Assembly: GCA_017540585.1 (NCBI GenBank)
Contig: JAFYAT010000141.1
Location: 1-32,451 of the forward strand
DNA from: Bacteroidaceae bacterium
GTDB taxonomy: Bacteria; Bacteroidota; Bacteroidia; Bacteroidales; Bacteroidaceae
Length of the DNA stretch: 32,451 nt
Direction: 5' to 3'
A program made the position numbers and the translations under genes. Below, piece by piece: positions 23,270 through 31,423 of the stretch; the first letter of the stretch is position 1; each line of letters opens with the position of its first letter. The notes below the pieces were generated by a model. The model was not told where the DNA came from. It did not search any database and worked only from the letters and a program-made list of their open reading frames with translations.

Positions 23270-24136
23270 TCAGAACCTGCGGAAATCGTCAGATGTGAAT
23301 ACCCATTCGGGAGTAATGAACTTGCCATCCGTGTTGTCGGGATTGAGTTCGAACCATGGAGAATCGTCGTCTGCACGAAGAATCTCTATCTCCTGCGCTG
23401 GCATGTAACTCTGGCATATCATAATCTTGATAGGCAGCCCCTGCTTCAACGGACGCAACACATCAAGGACGGTAACAGCATGACCGGGATGACCGCCTTG
23501 AATGATGACATCGCCCGGACGCACATCCTGCCAACGAATCTTGACAAGTTCCTGTTCGAGTGATGCTGTACCAGCATAGAGAAACACCTGACTTAGATAC
23601 TTGCGGAACGTAGCATAACTCTTATCTGCCTTGCTGTCCAGTTCCCACCATGTCTTTGTCTGCTGCGCATTGGTCTTTATCCTGTAGCCCTCTGCCCACT
23701 TGGTGTAGTCACATCGGAAACCATTGGTGAAATTGAAATGTATCTTGTCGTACTGCTTGGTCTTGAACAGGTATTCAGCACGAAGACGTATGACGGCATC
23801 CGCACATTGTTGCAGGTTCTCCTTGCCAATCTCCATGTCGATAACACCGATATTGACATCGTATCTTTTCTCCTCACCATTATAATAATGCGTCGGATAG
23901 CCATGCGGCTTCAGCGGCAACGACCTCAGATACTCCGCATACTCGCTACTGTCACAGCGGACATAGTTGCTGTGTTCAAACAGAAACCTGTCACTTACGG
24001 TCTGTCCCTGTTCATTTATATATGGGTTCTCCTTCTGCTCCTCGTCATTCGCCTGCGCCCTCTGGCTATGCGCACAAGAAACATAAGTGAACGACAGCAA
24101 CAATGAAGCAATAAGAAACGCTTGCTTTGTTTTCAT
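23270..24136 (-). CDS. DUF4846-family lipoprotein
   Basis: 288 residues. An N-terminal lipoprotein-type signal (MKTKQAFLIASLLLSFTYVS then Cys21) suggests membrane anchoring. The body matches the DUF4846 family as I know it: YLRSLPLKPHG, a YNGEEK segment, CADAVIRLRAEYL, IHFNFTNGFRCDYTKWAEG, and the block DVRPGDVIIQGGHPGHAVTV near residues 208-228, then MICQSYMPAQEIEIL. The conserved His and Gly suggest an active or binding site, but the family has no established activity. Last gene of the sigma/anti-sigma operon, 20 bases after the frameshifted gene. The product name is family-level only. Confidence 0.8.
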   Translation of the reverse strand: MKTKQAFLIASLLLSFTYVSCAHSQRAQANDEEQKENPYINEQGQTVSDRFLFEHSNYVRCDSSEYAEYLRSLPLKPHGYPTHYYNGEEKRYDVNIGVIDMEIGKENLQQCADAVIRLRAEYLFKTKQYDKIHFNFTNGFRCDYTKWAEGYRIKTNAQQTKTWWELDSKADKSYATFRKYLSQVFLYAGTASLEQELVKIRWQDVRPGDVIIQGGHPGHAVTVLDVLRPLKQGLPIKIMICQSYMPAQEIEILRADDDSPWFELNPDNTDGKFITPEWVFTSDDFRRF

Positions 24137-24156
24137 AATCTAAAGCATGATGATTT

Positions 24157-24661
24157 CTATACGGAAAGTTTACAAGTATCAAACTCAGCCTTTGTGATGT
24201 AGGAATTTAAGACGAACCTTTCGGCTATGTCCTGCATCGTCAGGTTTAGCACTCCCCACATGGCATGATTGTCACCATGCGAATACACAGACACCACATC
24301 ACCTTCCTGGTTTACCTCAACTGCACGACGAACCATGTTGTCTTCATCATTATAATGAACAAACCATGATGTTTTCGTCTTGTCAATACTTATATGGAAA
24401 TACACGTCATGCGAATGTCTTACATTCCCGAGCGTAACCAAATCTCTTGTCACAATCACCGATTCTGGCATAACCTCATCTGCTGCAAACACTCCGATAC
24501 CATCAATGACACGCTGCATAATGCTTGTCATGCAACAGTTCCACAATCTTAGGGACATAACTGGAGTATTCACACTCAGCTATTCCTTCAGGCACACCAA
24601 TCGGATTCCATTCCGCAAGATAATTGGCAACATCGTTGTATATACTTATTTCACTTTCCAT
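24157..24661 (-). pseudogene. Frameshifted gene, DUF1871-like N terminus
   Basis: Two overlapping frames together look like one protein of about 168 residues. Frame one starts at 24661 (ATG; a second in-frame ATG lies at 24667) and reads MESEISIYNDVANYLAEWNP, then VPEGIAECEYSSYVPKIVEL and LHDKHYAACH before a stop. The other frame continues from about 24520 with IMQRVIDGIGVFAADEVMPE, SVIVTRDLVTLGNVRH and WFVHYNDEDNMVRRAVEVN, to the stop at 24157. Reading would have to skip one base near 24513-24525 to join them. The N-terminal part recalls DUF1871 proteins; the rest I do not recognise. It may be a recent single-base insertion, a sequencing error or, less likely, programmed frameshifting; the site shows no slippery run. 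Confidence 0.65.
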
Positions 24662-24745
24662 CCTCATAGCTATTTATTCATGTTGTTTACACAACAGAGA
24701 CATTTGAGTATTGTTCATACGTTCCAGCCGCCCAGAGTTTGTCCA

Positions 24746-25513
24746 CTATTTCTCGCTTTCAAGATATTTGATATTGGAGCGGATAAGTTCATCATCTGGT
24801 GAGAGCTCGAGAGCCTTCTTCATCAGCTTGAGTGCACCAGCCTTATCGCCATCCTCAAGCAACATGATTGCCTTATCATTATAAAATATGGAATGTTTCG
24901 GATTATACTTGATGCCAAGTTCAGCAAACTTGATACCAAGATGACGGAACGATGTAGAATAATAACAGTTTGTGAAATAATCATGCAAAGCACTCTCAAC
25001 CGTCTGTTGCTGCGGATCTACGGCAACATCTGCCGTCCAAGTAAGTTCAGCCTTCTTATTTGCAAGAATCCAGTTGACTGTCTGTTCCATTATTGCATAC
25101 GCCTTGTCGCCATCATCAAGCATACGGTAAGTAGCAGCAAGACCGAAACGCAGGTCAAGACGCTGAGGACACTCTTCGATTCCCTTCTGCAACCATGCTA
25201 AGGCCGAATCAATCTGTAAAGTATCGACAACAGAATAACCACTATACATATAATATTCCTTTGATGTAACGGAATCACGAAGCACCATAGCCTCCGTTCC
25301 CACATACAAAGGGATGTAAGCATCGGTATGTATCTCCGTACTTATACCTTTACTCAAATGTTCATTAAACACATCGGCATAGTAGTCACCGCTCTTTCCA
25401 GAAGGAACATCAATCGAAGTTTCATTTCCATTTGAATTGCCACAGGCACTGCATATCTGCGAGAGTAACAACATCAGGAGGATTGAAATAGATAATGTTT
25501 GTTTTGTATTCAT
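24746..25513 (-). CDS. TPR-repeat lipoprotein
   Basis: 255 residues. A hydrophobic N-terminal signal ends in a lipobox-like ICSAC (Cys24 likely lipidated). The mature part has helical repeats typical of tetratricopeptides: SALAWLQKGIEECPQRLDLR, FGLAATYRMLDDGDKAYAIM, and near the C terminus NPKHSIFYNDKAIMLLEDGD, KAGALKLMKKALELSPDDEL. TPR domains mediate protein contacts; no enzymatic motif is seen. Third gene of the sigma operon, 29 bases after the anti-sigma-like gene, so perhaps a partner of that membrane protein. Confidence 0.75.
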   Translation of the reverse strand: MNTKQTLSISILLMLLLSQICSACGNSNGNETSIDVPSGKSGDYYADVFNEHLSKGISTEIHTDAYIPLYVGTEAMVLRDSVTSKEYYMYSGYSVVDTLQIDSALAWLQKGIEECPQRLDLRFGLAATYRMLDDGDKAYAIMEQTVNWILANKKAELTWTADVAVDPQQQTVESALHDYFTNCYYSTSFRHLGIKFAELGIKYNPKHSIFYNDKAIMLLEDGDKAGALKLMKKALELSPDDELIRSNIKYLESEK

Positions 25514-25542
25514 AAGTTTATTTAATATTTATGTTTATCATA

Positions 25543-26448
25543 TCAATGACATGGGCCGTCAAACAGAATCTCGGTGATGGCGGTGTCCTCATACTTTGAG
25601 CCAGGATAGACATCAAGTATTTCGAAGCGGACAATCCAATCGTTCTTAACCTTACTACCCCTCTTTGGACCTATCATGCCAACCTTGAAGAGCTGCTCGT
25701 CACGTGTGTCCTTCAGCTTGAGGATTGCAACTGGCACATCATTATAATATATCTTCAATTCCTTGACACGTGAGTTCTCCTCCCACACCCTCTGCGACTT
25801 AGCATAACCATTGATGATATGAATCTCATCGAAAGGAATACTCTGCTTGTCAAAGACAATATCGAGATACTCGCCGATGCCTTGTCCCTCTGCACCTTCC
25901 ACCCATGCGGTATGAAGATTTCTGTCCTTAGCATTGCCTGGTGCACAGCTTATTGCTCCGTTCTCAGACAAGAAACTTGAAGCCTTGGTTTCCTTCGTGT
26001 TACCACCACAGTACCAGCTGCAACCGACATTATACACCTCTGCAAACATCAGATATTCCGCTGCTATCTTAGCGCACTCGTCAAGATAGTCACTGTCTAT
26101 CTGATTCTTGTACTTTTCGGCAGACATATTCGGCAACTTATACGGATAGGTCTTGTAAGGCGTAAACTCCTTCACAGCGTTCTCCACCGATATCTTATTG
26201 ATGACGGTCTTGGTAGCGAACGAACCTCCTGCAATAAGAAAGGCAGTAGCAACAATTGCTGCCACATTACGCCATAGATGAGTCTTGCGTACAGGCTTGA
26301 CAGCAAAATGCTTTGCCTCGAACTTTGACCACTTATCTTCCACATCCACTGGCTTGTCGATATAGTCAATCATCGACTCGATATGCTCATCCGTATAATT
26401 CTCTGGATGTTCCTGCATATCCCTAAACTTGTTTGTAACACTTGACAT
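25543..26448 (-). CDS. Putative anti-sigma factor with periplasmic NADase-type glycan-binding-like domain
   Basis: 301 residues: an N-terminal cytoplasmic part of about 58 residues (EHIESMIDYIDKPVDVEDKW), one membrane segment (about 61-78, NVAAIVATAFLIAGGSFA), then a periplasmic region. The C-terminal part (about 165-298) has CAPGNAKDRNLHTAWVEGA, GIGEYLDIVFD, IHIINGYAKS and LKIYYNDVPV, the pattern of the discoidin-like, NADase-type glycan-binding domain. The start overlaps the end of the sigma gene by 26 bases, and the short-cytoplasmic-domain plus single-helix layout is what an anti-sigma factor needs. It is not a FecR homologue. The anti-sigma role is inferred from position and topology. 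Confidence 0.7.
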   Translation of the reverse strand: MSSVTNKFRDMQEHPENYTDEHIESMIDYIDKPVDVEDKWSKFEAKHFAVKPVRKTHLWRNVAAIVATAFLIAGGSFATKTVINKISVENAVKEFTPYKTYPYKLPNMSAEKYKNQIDSDYLDECAKIAAEYLMFAEVYNVGCSWYCGGNTKETKASSFLSENGAISCAPGNAKDRNLHTAWVEGAEGQGIGEYLDIVFDKQSIPFDEIHIINGYAKSQRVWEENSRVKELKIYYNDVPVAILKLKDTRDEQLFKVGMIGPKRGSKVKNDWIVRFEILDVYPGSKYEDTAITEILFDGPCH

Positions 26449-26926
26449 AATGCTGATTGTTTATTTGTTCCTTTATACGATTGATAATACGTGACAGATG
26501 TTTCCACACAGCTACTTTGCTTATTCCTTCCACCACAGAGATATCATCGTAACTGTAGCCCTCCGTGAAGCGCAACATGAATATCCTCTTGTCCTGCTCC
26601 GTCAATGAGTTCTCAACTATCTCCATCACATCTGCAAGACGCTCATCCTCGTCAACCTCATCGCTATCTTCTGTCACGACTGCATTCACCATACGATTGT
26701 GCACATCCTGATGATTGATACGTTTGATACACTGGTTACGTACGCTGGTAAGAAGGTATCGTTCCTCTGTGTCGGGTAAAAGCACTACATTATGGCATAG
26801 CAGAAACTCAAAGATGTCACTTATGACATCCTCGCTCTCCTGCTCATCACACAGTATCGTGCGTGCAATGCGGTTCATCTTCGCATAATACTGTGTGAAC
26901 AACCTATGTATCTCTTCTTTTTCCAT
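26423..26926 (-). CDS. ECF-type sigma-70 family RNA polymerase sigma factor
   Basis: 167 residues, the size of an ECF sigma factor with regions 2 and 4 only. Region 2: FTQYYAKMNRIARTILCDEQ then ESEDVISDIFEFLL. Region 4 helix-turn-helix: LTEQDKRIFMLRFTEGYSYD, DISVVEGISKVAVWKHLSRI. The linker is short and acidic (TEDSDEVDEDERLAD). It overlaps the downstream putative anti-sigma gene, implying coupled synthesis. Its own promoter is of the housekeeping type, so autoregulation is not evident from that sequence. Confidence 0.92.
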   Translation of the reverse strand: MEKEEIHRLFTQYYAKMNRIARTILCDEQESEDVISDIFEFLLCHNVVLLPDTEERYLLTSVRNQCIKRINHQDVHNRMVNAVVTEDSDEVDEDERLADVMEIVENSLTEQDKRIFMLRFTEGYSYDDISVVEGISKVAVWKHLSRIINRIKEQINNQHYVKCYKQV

Positions 26927-26965
26927 ACTTATACCCTCTATACCGCTAAAGGGAACAAAAAACTA

Positions 26966-26997
26966 ACCATGATATAGACTTTTTTTCATTTCATGGT
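26966..26997 (-). promoter_or_regulatory. Inverted repeat in the sigma gene leader
   Basis: ACCATGA (26966-26972) and TCATGGT (26991-26997) are separated by 18 bases within the predicted 5' leader of the sigma operon. Could form an mRNA hairpin or an operator. Confidence 0.35.
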
Positions 26998-27011
26998 AAA
27001 AAAACTTTGGA

Positions 27012-27043
27012 CAAAGGTAATCATTTGTTTGCAATGTAACAAA
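27012..27043 (-). promoter_or_regulatory. Promoter of the sigma factor operon
   Basis: On the minus strand TTTG (27043-27040), a 20-base spacer and TACCTTTG (27019-27012). Start near 27006, leader about 80 bases. Confidence 0.8.
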
Positions 27044-27074
27044 ACAGAGAGCGTGTAAATGCATGCTCTCTGTT
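27043..27074 (-). terminator. Hairpin with minus-strand T-run just upstream of the sigma promoter
   Basis: AACAGAGAGC (27043-27052) pairs with GCTCTCTGTT (27065-27074) over 10 bases with a 12-base loop; on the minus strand it is followed by TTGTTAC. It would end a minus-strand transcript coming from the right, yet no minus-strand gene lies there, so it may be left from a lost gene or insulate the promoter. Confidence 0.45.
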
Positions 27075-27454
27075 GTCTAACAACCGTTTTATCAGATGTT
27101 AAAACCATAACTCAAGTTTCGGATTTACTTCTTTGGAACTACAAGATTTTATGTGGCCGATGTCTTTACCACGAACCTTCAGTTCGGCGTAGCCAATTAC
27201 ATGGACATTTTATAATCCCACGGAGGCACGGAGCACACTGAGTTTTAATACAAAGTTTGCAGATTTTGTATGAGTTCACGGAAGTCGCTTGTGCTCCATT
27301 GAGTTCACGGAGCCCCCCACCAACCACTCCATTTGTGTAAGAGAGGGTCTATCTCTGTGCCCCTGCTCTCTGTGGGAGAAAAAAACAACAAGTTATCTCG
27401 GTTCTCAGTTATAAAGGCATCTCTGACCATATAGGTCGTATTTGGGGGACCTAA
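27075..27454. other. Gene-free gap with repeat debris
   Basis: No complete gene. 27104-27214 on the plus strand can be read as a short coherent tail (GTTRFYVADVFTTNLQFGVA then NYMDIL and a stop), perhaps a remnant. CACGGAG/CACAGAG strings at 27217-27235, 27284-27311 and 27354-27377 resemble those at 14433-14470. AGCCCCCCACCAACC at 27311-27325 may be a degenerate piece of the P family. GTGGGAGAAAAAAACAAC at 27372-27389 is identical to 130-147. Confidence 0.4.
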
Positions 27455-27495
27455 CTTTTCGTCATAAATCATATATTTATATGATTGACGAAAAG
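27455..27495 (+). promoter_or_regulatory. Operator-like inverted repeat overlapping the TonB-receptor promoter
   Basis: CTTTTCGTC (27455-27463), ATA, AATCATATA (27467-27475), a 2-base centre, TATATGATT (27478-27486), GACGAAAAG (27487-27495). Two 9-base helices with a 3-base bulge on the left arm. The right half covers the -33 element, so a bound protein would compete with polymerase. Confidence 0.6.
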
Positions 27496-27515
27496 GAAAA
27501 AGAGCAGTACCTTTG
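27484..27515 (+). promoter_or_regulatory. Promoter of the TonB-dependent receptor gene
   Basis: ATTG at 27484-27487, a 20-base spacer and TACCTTTG at 27508-27515 followed by CAC. Transcription would start about 13 bases before the ATG at 27535. Confidence 0.7.
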
Positions 27516-27534
27516 CACAAAATTTTTAAGGTAA

Positions 27535-30006
27535 ATGCAAAGTTTAGGAACTCTTACTGCAATAACAACTATTATCGGTAGCCTTATTATCCCTAATGGT
27601 AATGAGAATAACGACAGCAACGTAGAAGACGTGGACAGCATAACGCCTACGATACAAATGGACGAGGTGGAAGTCATCTCCACCGTCAAGGAGAACACCG
27701 TAATGCGTCAGCTACCGTCTGCCGTCAACATGGTTTCACGCCGACAGCTCGAAGCCAACAACGTCAACTCCATCAAGGGAGTTGCTACGATGGTACCAAA
27801 CTTCTTCATGCCCGACTACGGCAGCCGACTCACAAGTGCAATATACATACGTGGAATCGGTTCACGCATCAATACCCCTGCCGTGGGAATGTATGTGGAT
27901 AACGTGCCTTATGTAGATAAGTCAGCCTTCGACTTCAACTTCTTCGACATCGAACGTGTGGATGTGCTACGTGGTCCGCAGGGAACTCTCTATGGCCGTA
28001 ACGCCATGGGCGGCATCATACGTGTATATACAAAGAATCCATTCTCGTACGAAGGAACAGACGTGAATCTTGGTTACACCTCTGGTGATGACCACCGCCG
28101 TGCAAGTCTCACCCACTATCACCGATGGAGCGACAAGCTCGCCTTCTCTGCAGGAGGCTATTATGAAGGTGGCGACGGATTCTTCCACAACGACTTCACA
28201 GGCAAGAAGTCGGACAAGATGCAAGCAGGCGGAGGTAGAATAAGAGGAATATACAAGCACAGCAACAAGCTGAACTTCGACTTCAACGTCAGCTACGATT
28301 ACAGCGATGAGGGTGCATATCCTTATTATTATATGGGAAGCCTCACTGACCCGACATACATGACAGAGAGTATCGACAAGATAACCAACAACCGAGAGAG
28401 CAAGTACCGCCGTGGTATGCTCAATGCAGGTGTGAACGTAGAATACAAGGCACCACGTTTCGTGATGAATGCCATCACAGGTTACCAGTACCTCAACGAC
28501 CGTATGTTCATGGATCAGGATTTCCTCTCAACGGACATCTACACCCTTGAACAGAAGCAACGCATCAACACAATATCTGAGGAGATAACCTTCAAGGATA
28601 GGAACAATGACGGACGCTGGCACTGGGTGAGCGGCATCAACGCCATGTATCAGACACTCCACACCGAGGCACCCGTCACATTCTACAGCGATGGCCTCCG
28701 TTGGCTCGAAGGCAACATCAACAGCAATATGCCAGACATCCAAAACAATGAGAAGATGTCTGTAATGAAAGGAATGGGCTTCACAAGCATGGGAGTAAAC
28801 TTCCGTGGTGATGAACTACGAATGAGTGGCGAGTACAACACACCTACACTCAGCCTTGCTCTCTTCCATCAATCCACTTTCGACATTACCGACCACCTCT
28901 CACTTACAGCAGGACTACGAGTTGGCTATGACATGATGAAGGCTGATTTCTATTCACCAGCCAACGTAGATTATGGATTCTCAATGCCAAACACCATGTT
29001 TGACTACATGAACCTTGACATTCAGAATCTAACAAGCAGCATCCTATACGACGGTACACTCAAGAATAACCATTCCGTTGTCTTGCCTAAGTTTGCCGTA
29101 AAGTACGACCTCGGCAAACACGGCAACATCTACGCTTCCGCCTCAATGGGTCAGCGTGCAGGAGGCTACAATCTCCAGATGTTCAGCGACCTCTTGCAAG
29201 GCAAGTTGAGAGTAGATATGATGGACGGCATAAAGGAAGGTGTGGTGAATTACCTTACAGACCTCCGCAAGGAAAAGCCAAACATGCCCGACTTTGTACC
29301 AGGTTTCGTCAAGGATAAGATGGACGAGAACATGCCACAGTTCCAAACTCCAGCAGCAGAGCAGATTGTGTATAAGCCAGAATACTCATGGAACTACGAA
29401 CTGGGCATGCACCTCAACCTTGCAGAGCGCAAGCTTCAACTTGATGCCGCCATGTTCCTCATCGACGTGCGCGACCAACAGATTGCACGTTTCGCTCCTT
29501 CAGGACTCGGCAGAATGATGGTCAACGCAGGCAAAAGCCGTAGCTACGGTGCAGAACTCACTGCACTCTGGCGACCAAACGCACACTGGGCATTCATGAC
29601 CAACTACGGATTCACACATGCCAAGTTCACAGAATACAATGCTGGCGATGGAGCTGACTACACAGGCAACTACGTTCCTTTTGTCCCTAAGCACACTCTC
29701 CACGTGGATGCCTCACACACATGGCTCATCTCTGAGACAAGATGGTTGCGCACCATCTCCCTCGGTGCCAACTGCCGCATGGCAGGACCTGTATATTGGA
29801 CAGAAGCCAACGATGCACGACAGGACACATATTACACCCTCGGTGCACGCCTTGCCTTCGAGACAGAACACGCCACCATCCAGCTATGGGGCAAGAACCT
29901 CACCGACCAGAAGTACAACACATTCTACTTCATCAGCGTAAACCGTGGCTACGAACAACATTGCAAGCCATTGCAGTTCGGAGTGGACGTGAAGCTGTCG
30001 CTTTAA
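27535..30006 (+). CDS. TonB-dependent outer-membrane receptor
   Basis: 823 residues. A TonB-box-like DEVEVIST (43-50), then a plug domain with SAIYIRGIGSRINTPAVGMY (101-120) and VDVLRGPQGTLYGRNAMGG (142-160), both hallmarks of siderophore, vitamin or iron-type receptors rather than SusC. The 22-strand-type barrel follows, ending NRGYEQHCKPLQFGVDVKLS with the usual C-terminal strand. The start is fixed by an in-frame stop codon directly before the ATG and by the short leader. The N terminus (MQSLGTLTAITTIIGSLIIP) is hydrophobic but has no Lys or Arg before residue 52, odd for a Sec signal. The ligand is unknown. A promoter-overlapping inverted repeat suggests repression. The calycin-like gene downstream may be co-transcribed. 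Confidence 0.93.
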   Translation: MQSLGTLTAITTIIGSLIIPNGNENNDSNVEDVDSITPTIQMDEVEVISTVKENTVMRQLPSAVNMVSRRQLEANNVNSIKGVATMVPNFFMPDYGSRLTSAIYIRGIGSRINTPAVGMYVDNVPYVDKSAFDFNFFDIERVDVLRGPQGTLYGRNAMGGIIRVYTKNPFSYEGTDVNLGYTSGDDHRRASLTHYHRWSDKLAFSAGGYYEGGDGFFHNDFTGKKSDKMQAGGGRIRGIYKHSNKLNFDFNVSYDYSDEGAYPYYYMGSLTDPTYMTESIDKITNNRESKYRRGMLNAGVNVEYKAPRFVMNAITGYQYLNDRMFMDQDFLSTDIYTLEQKQRINTISEEITFKDRNNDGRWHWVSGINAMYQTLHTEAPVTFYSDGLRWLEGNINSNMPDIQNNEKMSVMKGMGFTSMGVNFRGDELRMSGEYNTPTLSLALFHQSTFDITDHLSLTAGLRVGYDMMKADFYSPANVDYGFSMPNTMFDYMNLDIQNLTSSILYDGTLKNNHSVVLPKFAVKYDLGKHGNIYASASMGQRAGGYNLQMFSDLLQGKLRVDMMDGIKEGVVNYLTDLRKEKPNMPDFVPGFVKDKMDENMPQFQTPAAEQIVYKPEYSWNYELGMHLNLAERKLQLDAAMFLIDVRDQQIARFAPSGLGRMMVNAGKSRSYGAELTALWRPNAHWAFMTNYGFTHAKFTEYNAGDGADYTGNYVPFVPKHTLHVDASHTWLISETRWLRTISLGANCRMAGPVYWTEANDARQDTYYTLGARLAFETEHATIQLWGKNLTDQKYNTFYFISVNRGYEQHCKPLQFGVDVKLSL

Positions 30007-30012
30007 TAAAAG

Positions 30013-30048
30013 ACCCTCTCCCCACCCCTCCCCCTCTATGGGGAGGGT
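30013..30048 (+). repeat. GC-rich palindromic intergenic element P7
   Basis: ACCCTCTCCCCACC then CCCTCCCC-CTCTAT-GGGGAGGG (stem 30026-30033 with 30040-30047). Seven bases after the receptor stop codon. No T-run follows, so it is not an obvious terminator; no promoter was found between here and the gene at 30162. Confidence 0.6.
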
Positions 30049-30161
30049 GACTAATGCAAGGTGAAACAATCCCTTTCGACCATCATTGGCCGAAAGCAAG
30101 CCTTCGCCACAAGAACTCAAAAAAATCTTAAGAACTCAAAAAATCAAAAACTCAAATATAA

Positions 30162-31187
30162 ATGAAAAAATTATTTACATTTATTCTTTCAGTTGCATTG
30201 GCAACAACAGCAATGGCTCAGCATAGTGCAGCCATGACATTCGTAGGTAAAGCCAACTTCTACGTCACAATGGGCGGACAGAAGATGGGCGAGACAAACA
30301 TGCCATCCGACACAATCATCTACAGCGGTGCCAACTTCATTATCCCAAGCATGAACTACAATGGTTCAGTCATTCCTTCATTCACAATCAAGGGAACAAC
30401 ATTCTCTGGCGGTATGAACGGAGTCACTTGGGCTGACCAGCCATTCGAGACAACAGTCACAGTAGATGGAACAGAAAAGACTATCAAGGGTTCATCACTC
30501 ACAGGTACATACACACGTGCCAACAATATCCATAAGGTAGTACTCAGCATCACATTCACATACGGCAACATGCCAATGCCACTCACTTACAACATCGAGT
30601 CATACTATGTCAAGTCATATACTGACGCTCTCGACGTAGAAGTTAAGAGCATCGCTACATACCCTGCCGACGAGAAGGTAACATACAACGTCCGCACATA
30701 CGAGGAGGATGGCAAGGTAAAACTTGACGTTGCCGTTCCTTCTTACACACTCAAGAACACTTTGATGGGCGACCTCAACGTAGGCACATACACAGTCAAG
30801 GGACTTGAATACAACGAGGAGAAAGGTGGCTACTACCGCAACTATGCCAACGATGGTCTCACAATGCAGTTCTCGTCATCAGGCTCAATAGCTTCAGGCG
30901 AGTATGCCCTCAGCGCAGGCGACAATGGCACAAACATTCAGGACATCATCGTTACACTTAACGACAAGAATGCAGTAACATCAATCCTCAACCAGTTCAA
31001 GGTAGGCAAGATGCCATTCCAGATTGTATCCACATTCCCTGGCACACTCGTTCCTACTGCCATCGCTGACGTGAAAGCAGACAACAGCAATGCCTCTGCC
31101 ATCTACAACCTCAATGGACAGGTCGTAAAGGCTATGAAGAAGGGCAACCTCTACATCGTCAACGGCAAGAAGTACTTCTGCAAATAG
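30162..31187 (+). CDS. Secreted calycin-like domain protein
   Basis: 341 residues. A Sec signal peptide (MKKLFTFILSVALATTAMA then QHS). Two successive beta-rich regions of similar plan (about 22-160 and 165-290; IPSMNYNGSVIPSFTIKGTT in the first and VKGLEYNEEKGGYYRNYAND in the second) fit the calycin-like (lipocalin-fold) family of Bacteroidota. The tail (about 305-341: SAIYNLNGQVVKAM, KGNLYIVNGKKYFCK) resembles the short C-terminal sorting-type tail frequent in Prevotella surface proteins. Calycin folds bind small hydrophobic ligands; the ligand here is unknown. It lies 155 bases after the TonB receptor with no promoter seen, so it may be co-expressed and help deliver the same ligand; this is inference. 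A strong terminator follows. Confidence 0.78.
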   Translation: MKKLFTFILSVALATTAMAQHSAAMTFVGKANFYVTMGGQKMGETNMPSDTIIYSGANFIIPSMNYNGSVIPSFTIKGTTFSGGMNGVTWADQPFETTVTVDGTEKTIKGSSLTGTYTRANNIHKVVLSITFTYGNMPMPLTYNIESYYVKSYTDALDVEVKSIATYPADEKVTYNVRTYEEDGKVKLDVAVPSYTLKNTLMGDLNVGTYTVKGLEYNEEKGGYYRNYANDGLTMQFSSSGSIASGEYALSAGDNGTNIQDIIVTLNDKNAVTSILNQFKVGKMPFQIVSTFPGTLVPTAIADVKADNSNASAIYNLNGQVVKAMKKGNLYIVNGKKYFCK

Positions 31188-31212
31188 CCACATAAACACA
31201 TACATAAATATC

Positions 31213-31253
31213 AAAGGAGGAAGCCTCGCATCATGCGTTGCTTCCTCCTTTTT
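31213..31253 (+). terminator. Terminator after the calycin-like gene
   Basis: A perfect 12-base stem AAAGGAGGAAGC (31213-31224) with GCTTCCTCCTTT (31240-31251), with a further CGC-GCG pairing possible in the loop, followed by TT after the stem (TTTTT in all). Confidence 0.92.
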
Positions 31254-31308
31254 CGTATCACGGAAAACCATCCACTCATATAGCCAAAGAGCTAAAGTAT
31301 GCCACTTC

Positions 31309-31337
31309 CGCATCGTAAACTTGATAGTTACGATGCG
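31309..31337. repeat. Inverted repeat between two opposed terminators
   Basis: CGCATCGTAA (31309-31318) and TTACGATGCG (31328-31337) are perfect reverse complements with a 9-base spacer. There is no T-run on either strand. Possibly a junction of a horizontally acquired segment, or a protein site. Confidence 0.45.
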
Positions 31338-31364
31338 TAAAGTTGTATGATTTTGTAAGATAAA

Positions 31365-31412
31365 TAGCATAAAACAAGCAGTGCTGCATCACACAAGGCA
31401 ATACAGCACCGC
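31365..31412 (-). terminator. Terminator of the toxin/immunity-like pair
   Basis: On the minus strand GC and GTGCTG (31412-31404) pair with CAGCAC and GC (31386-31378), with one mismatch and a loop of 17 bases, followed by TTGTTTTATG. It begins 12 bases after the stop codon of the membrane protein gene. Confidence 0.65.
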
Positions 31413-31423
31413 AAAATAAGTTT

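Noticed and set aside
27300-27534. Riboswitch before the TonB receptor
   Set aside because: The predicted transcription start leaves only about 13 leader bases, too short for a riboswitch.
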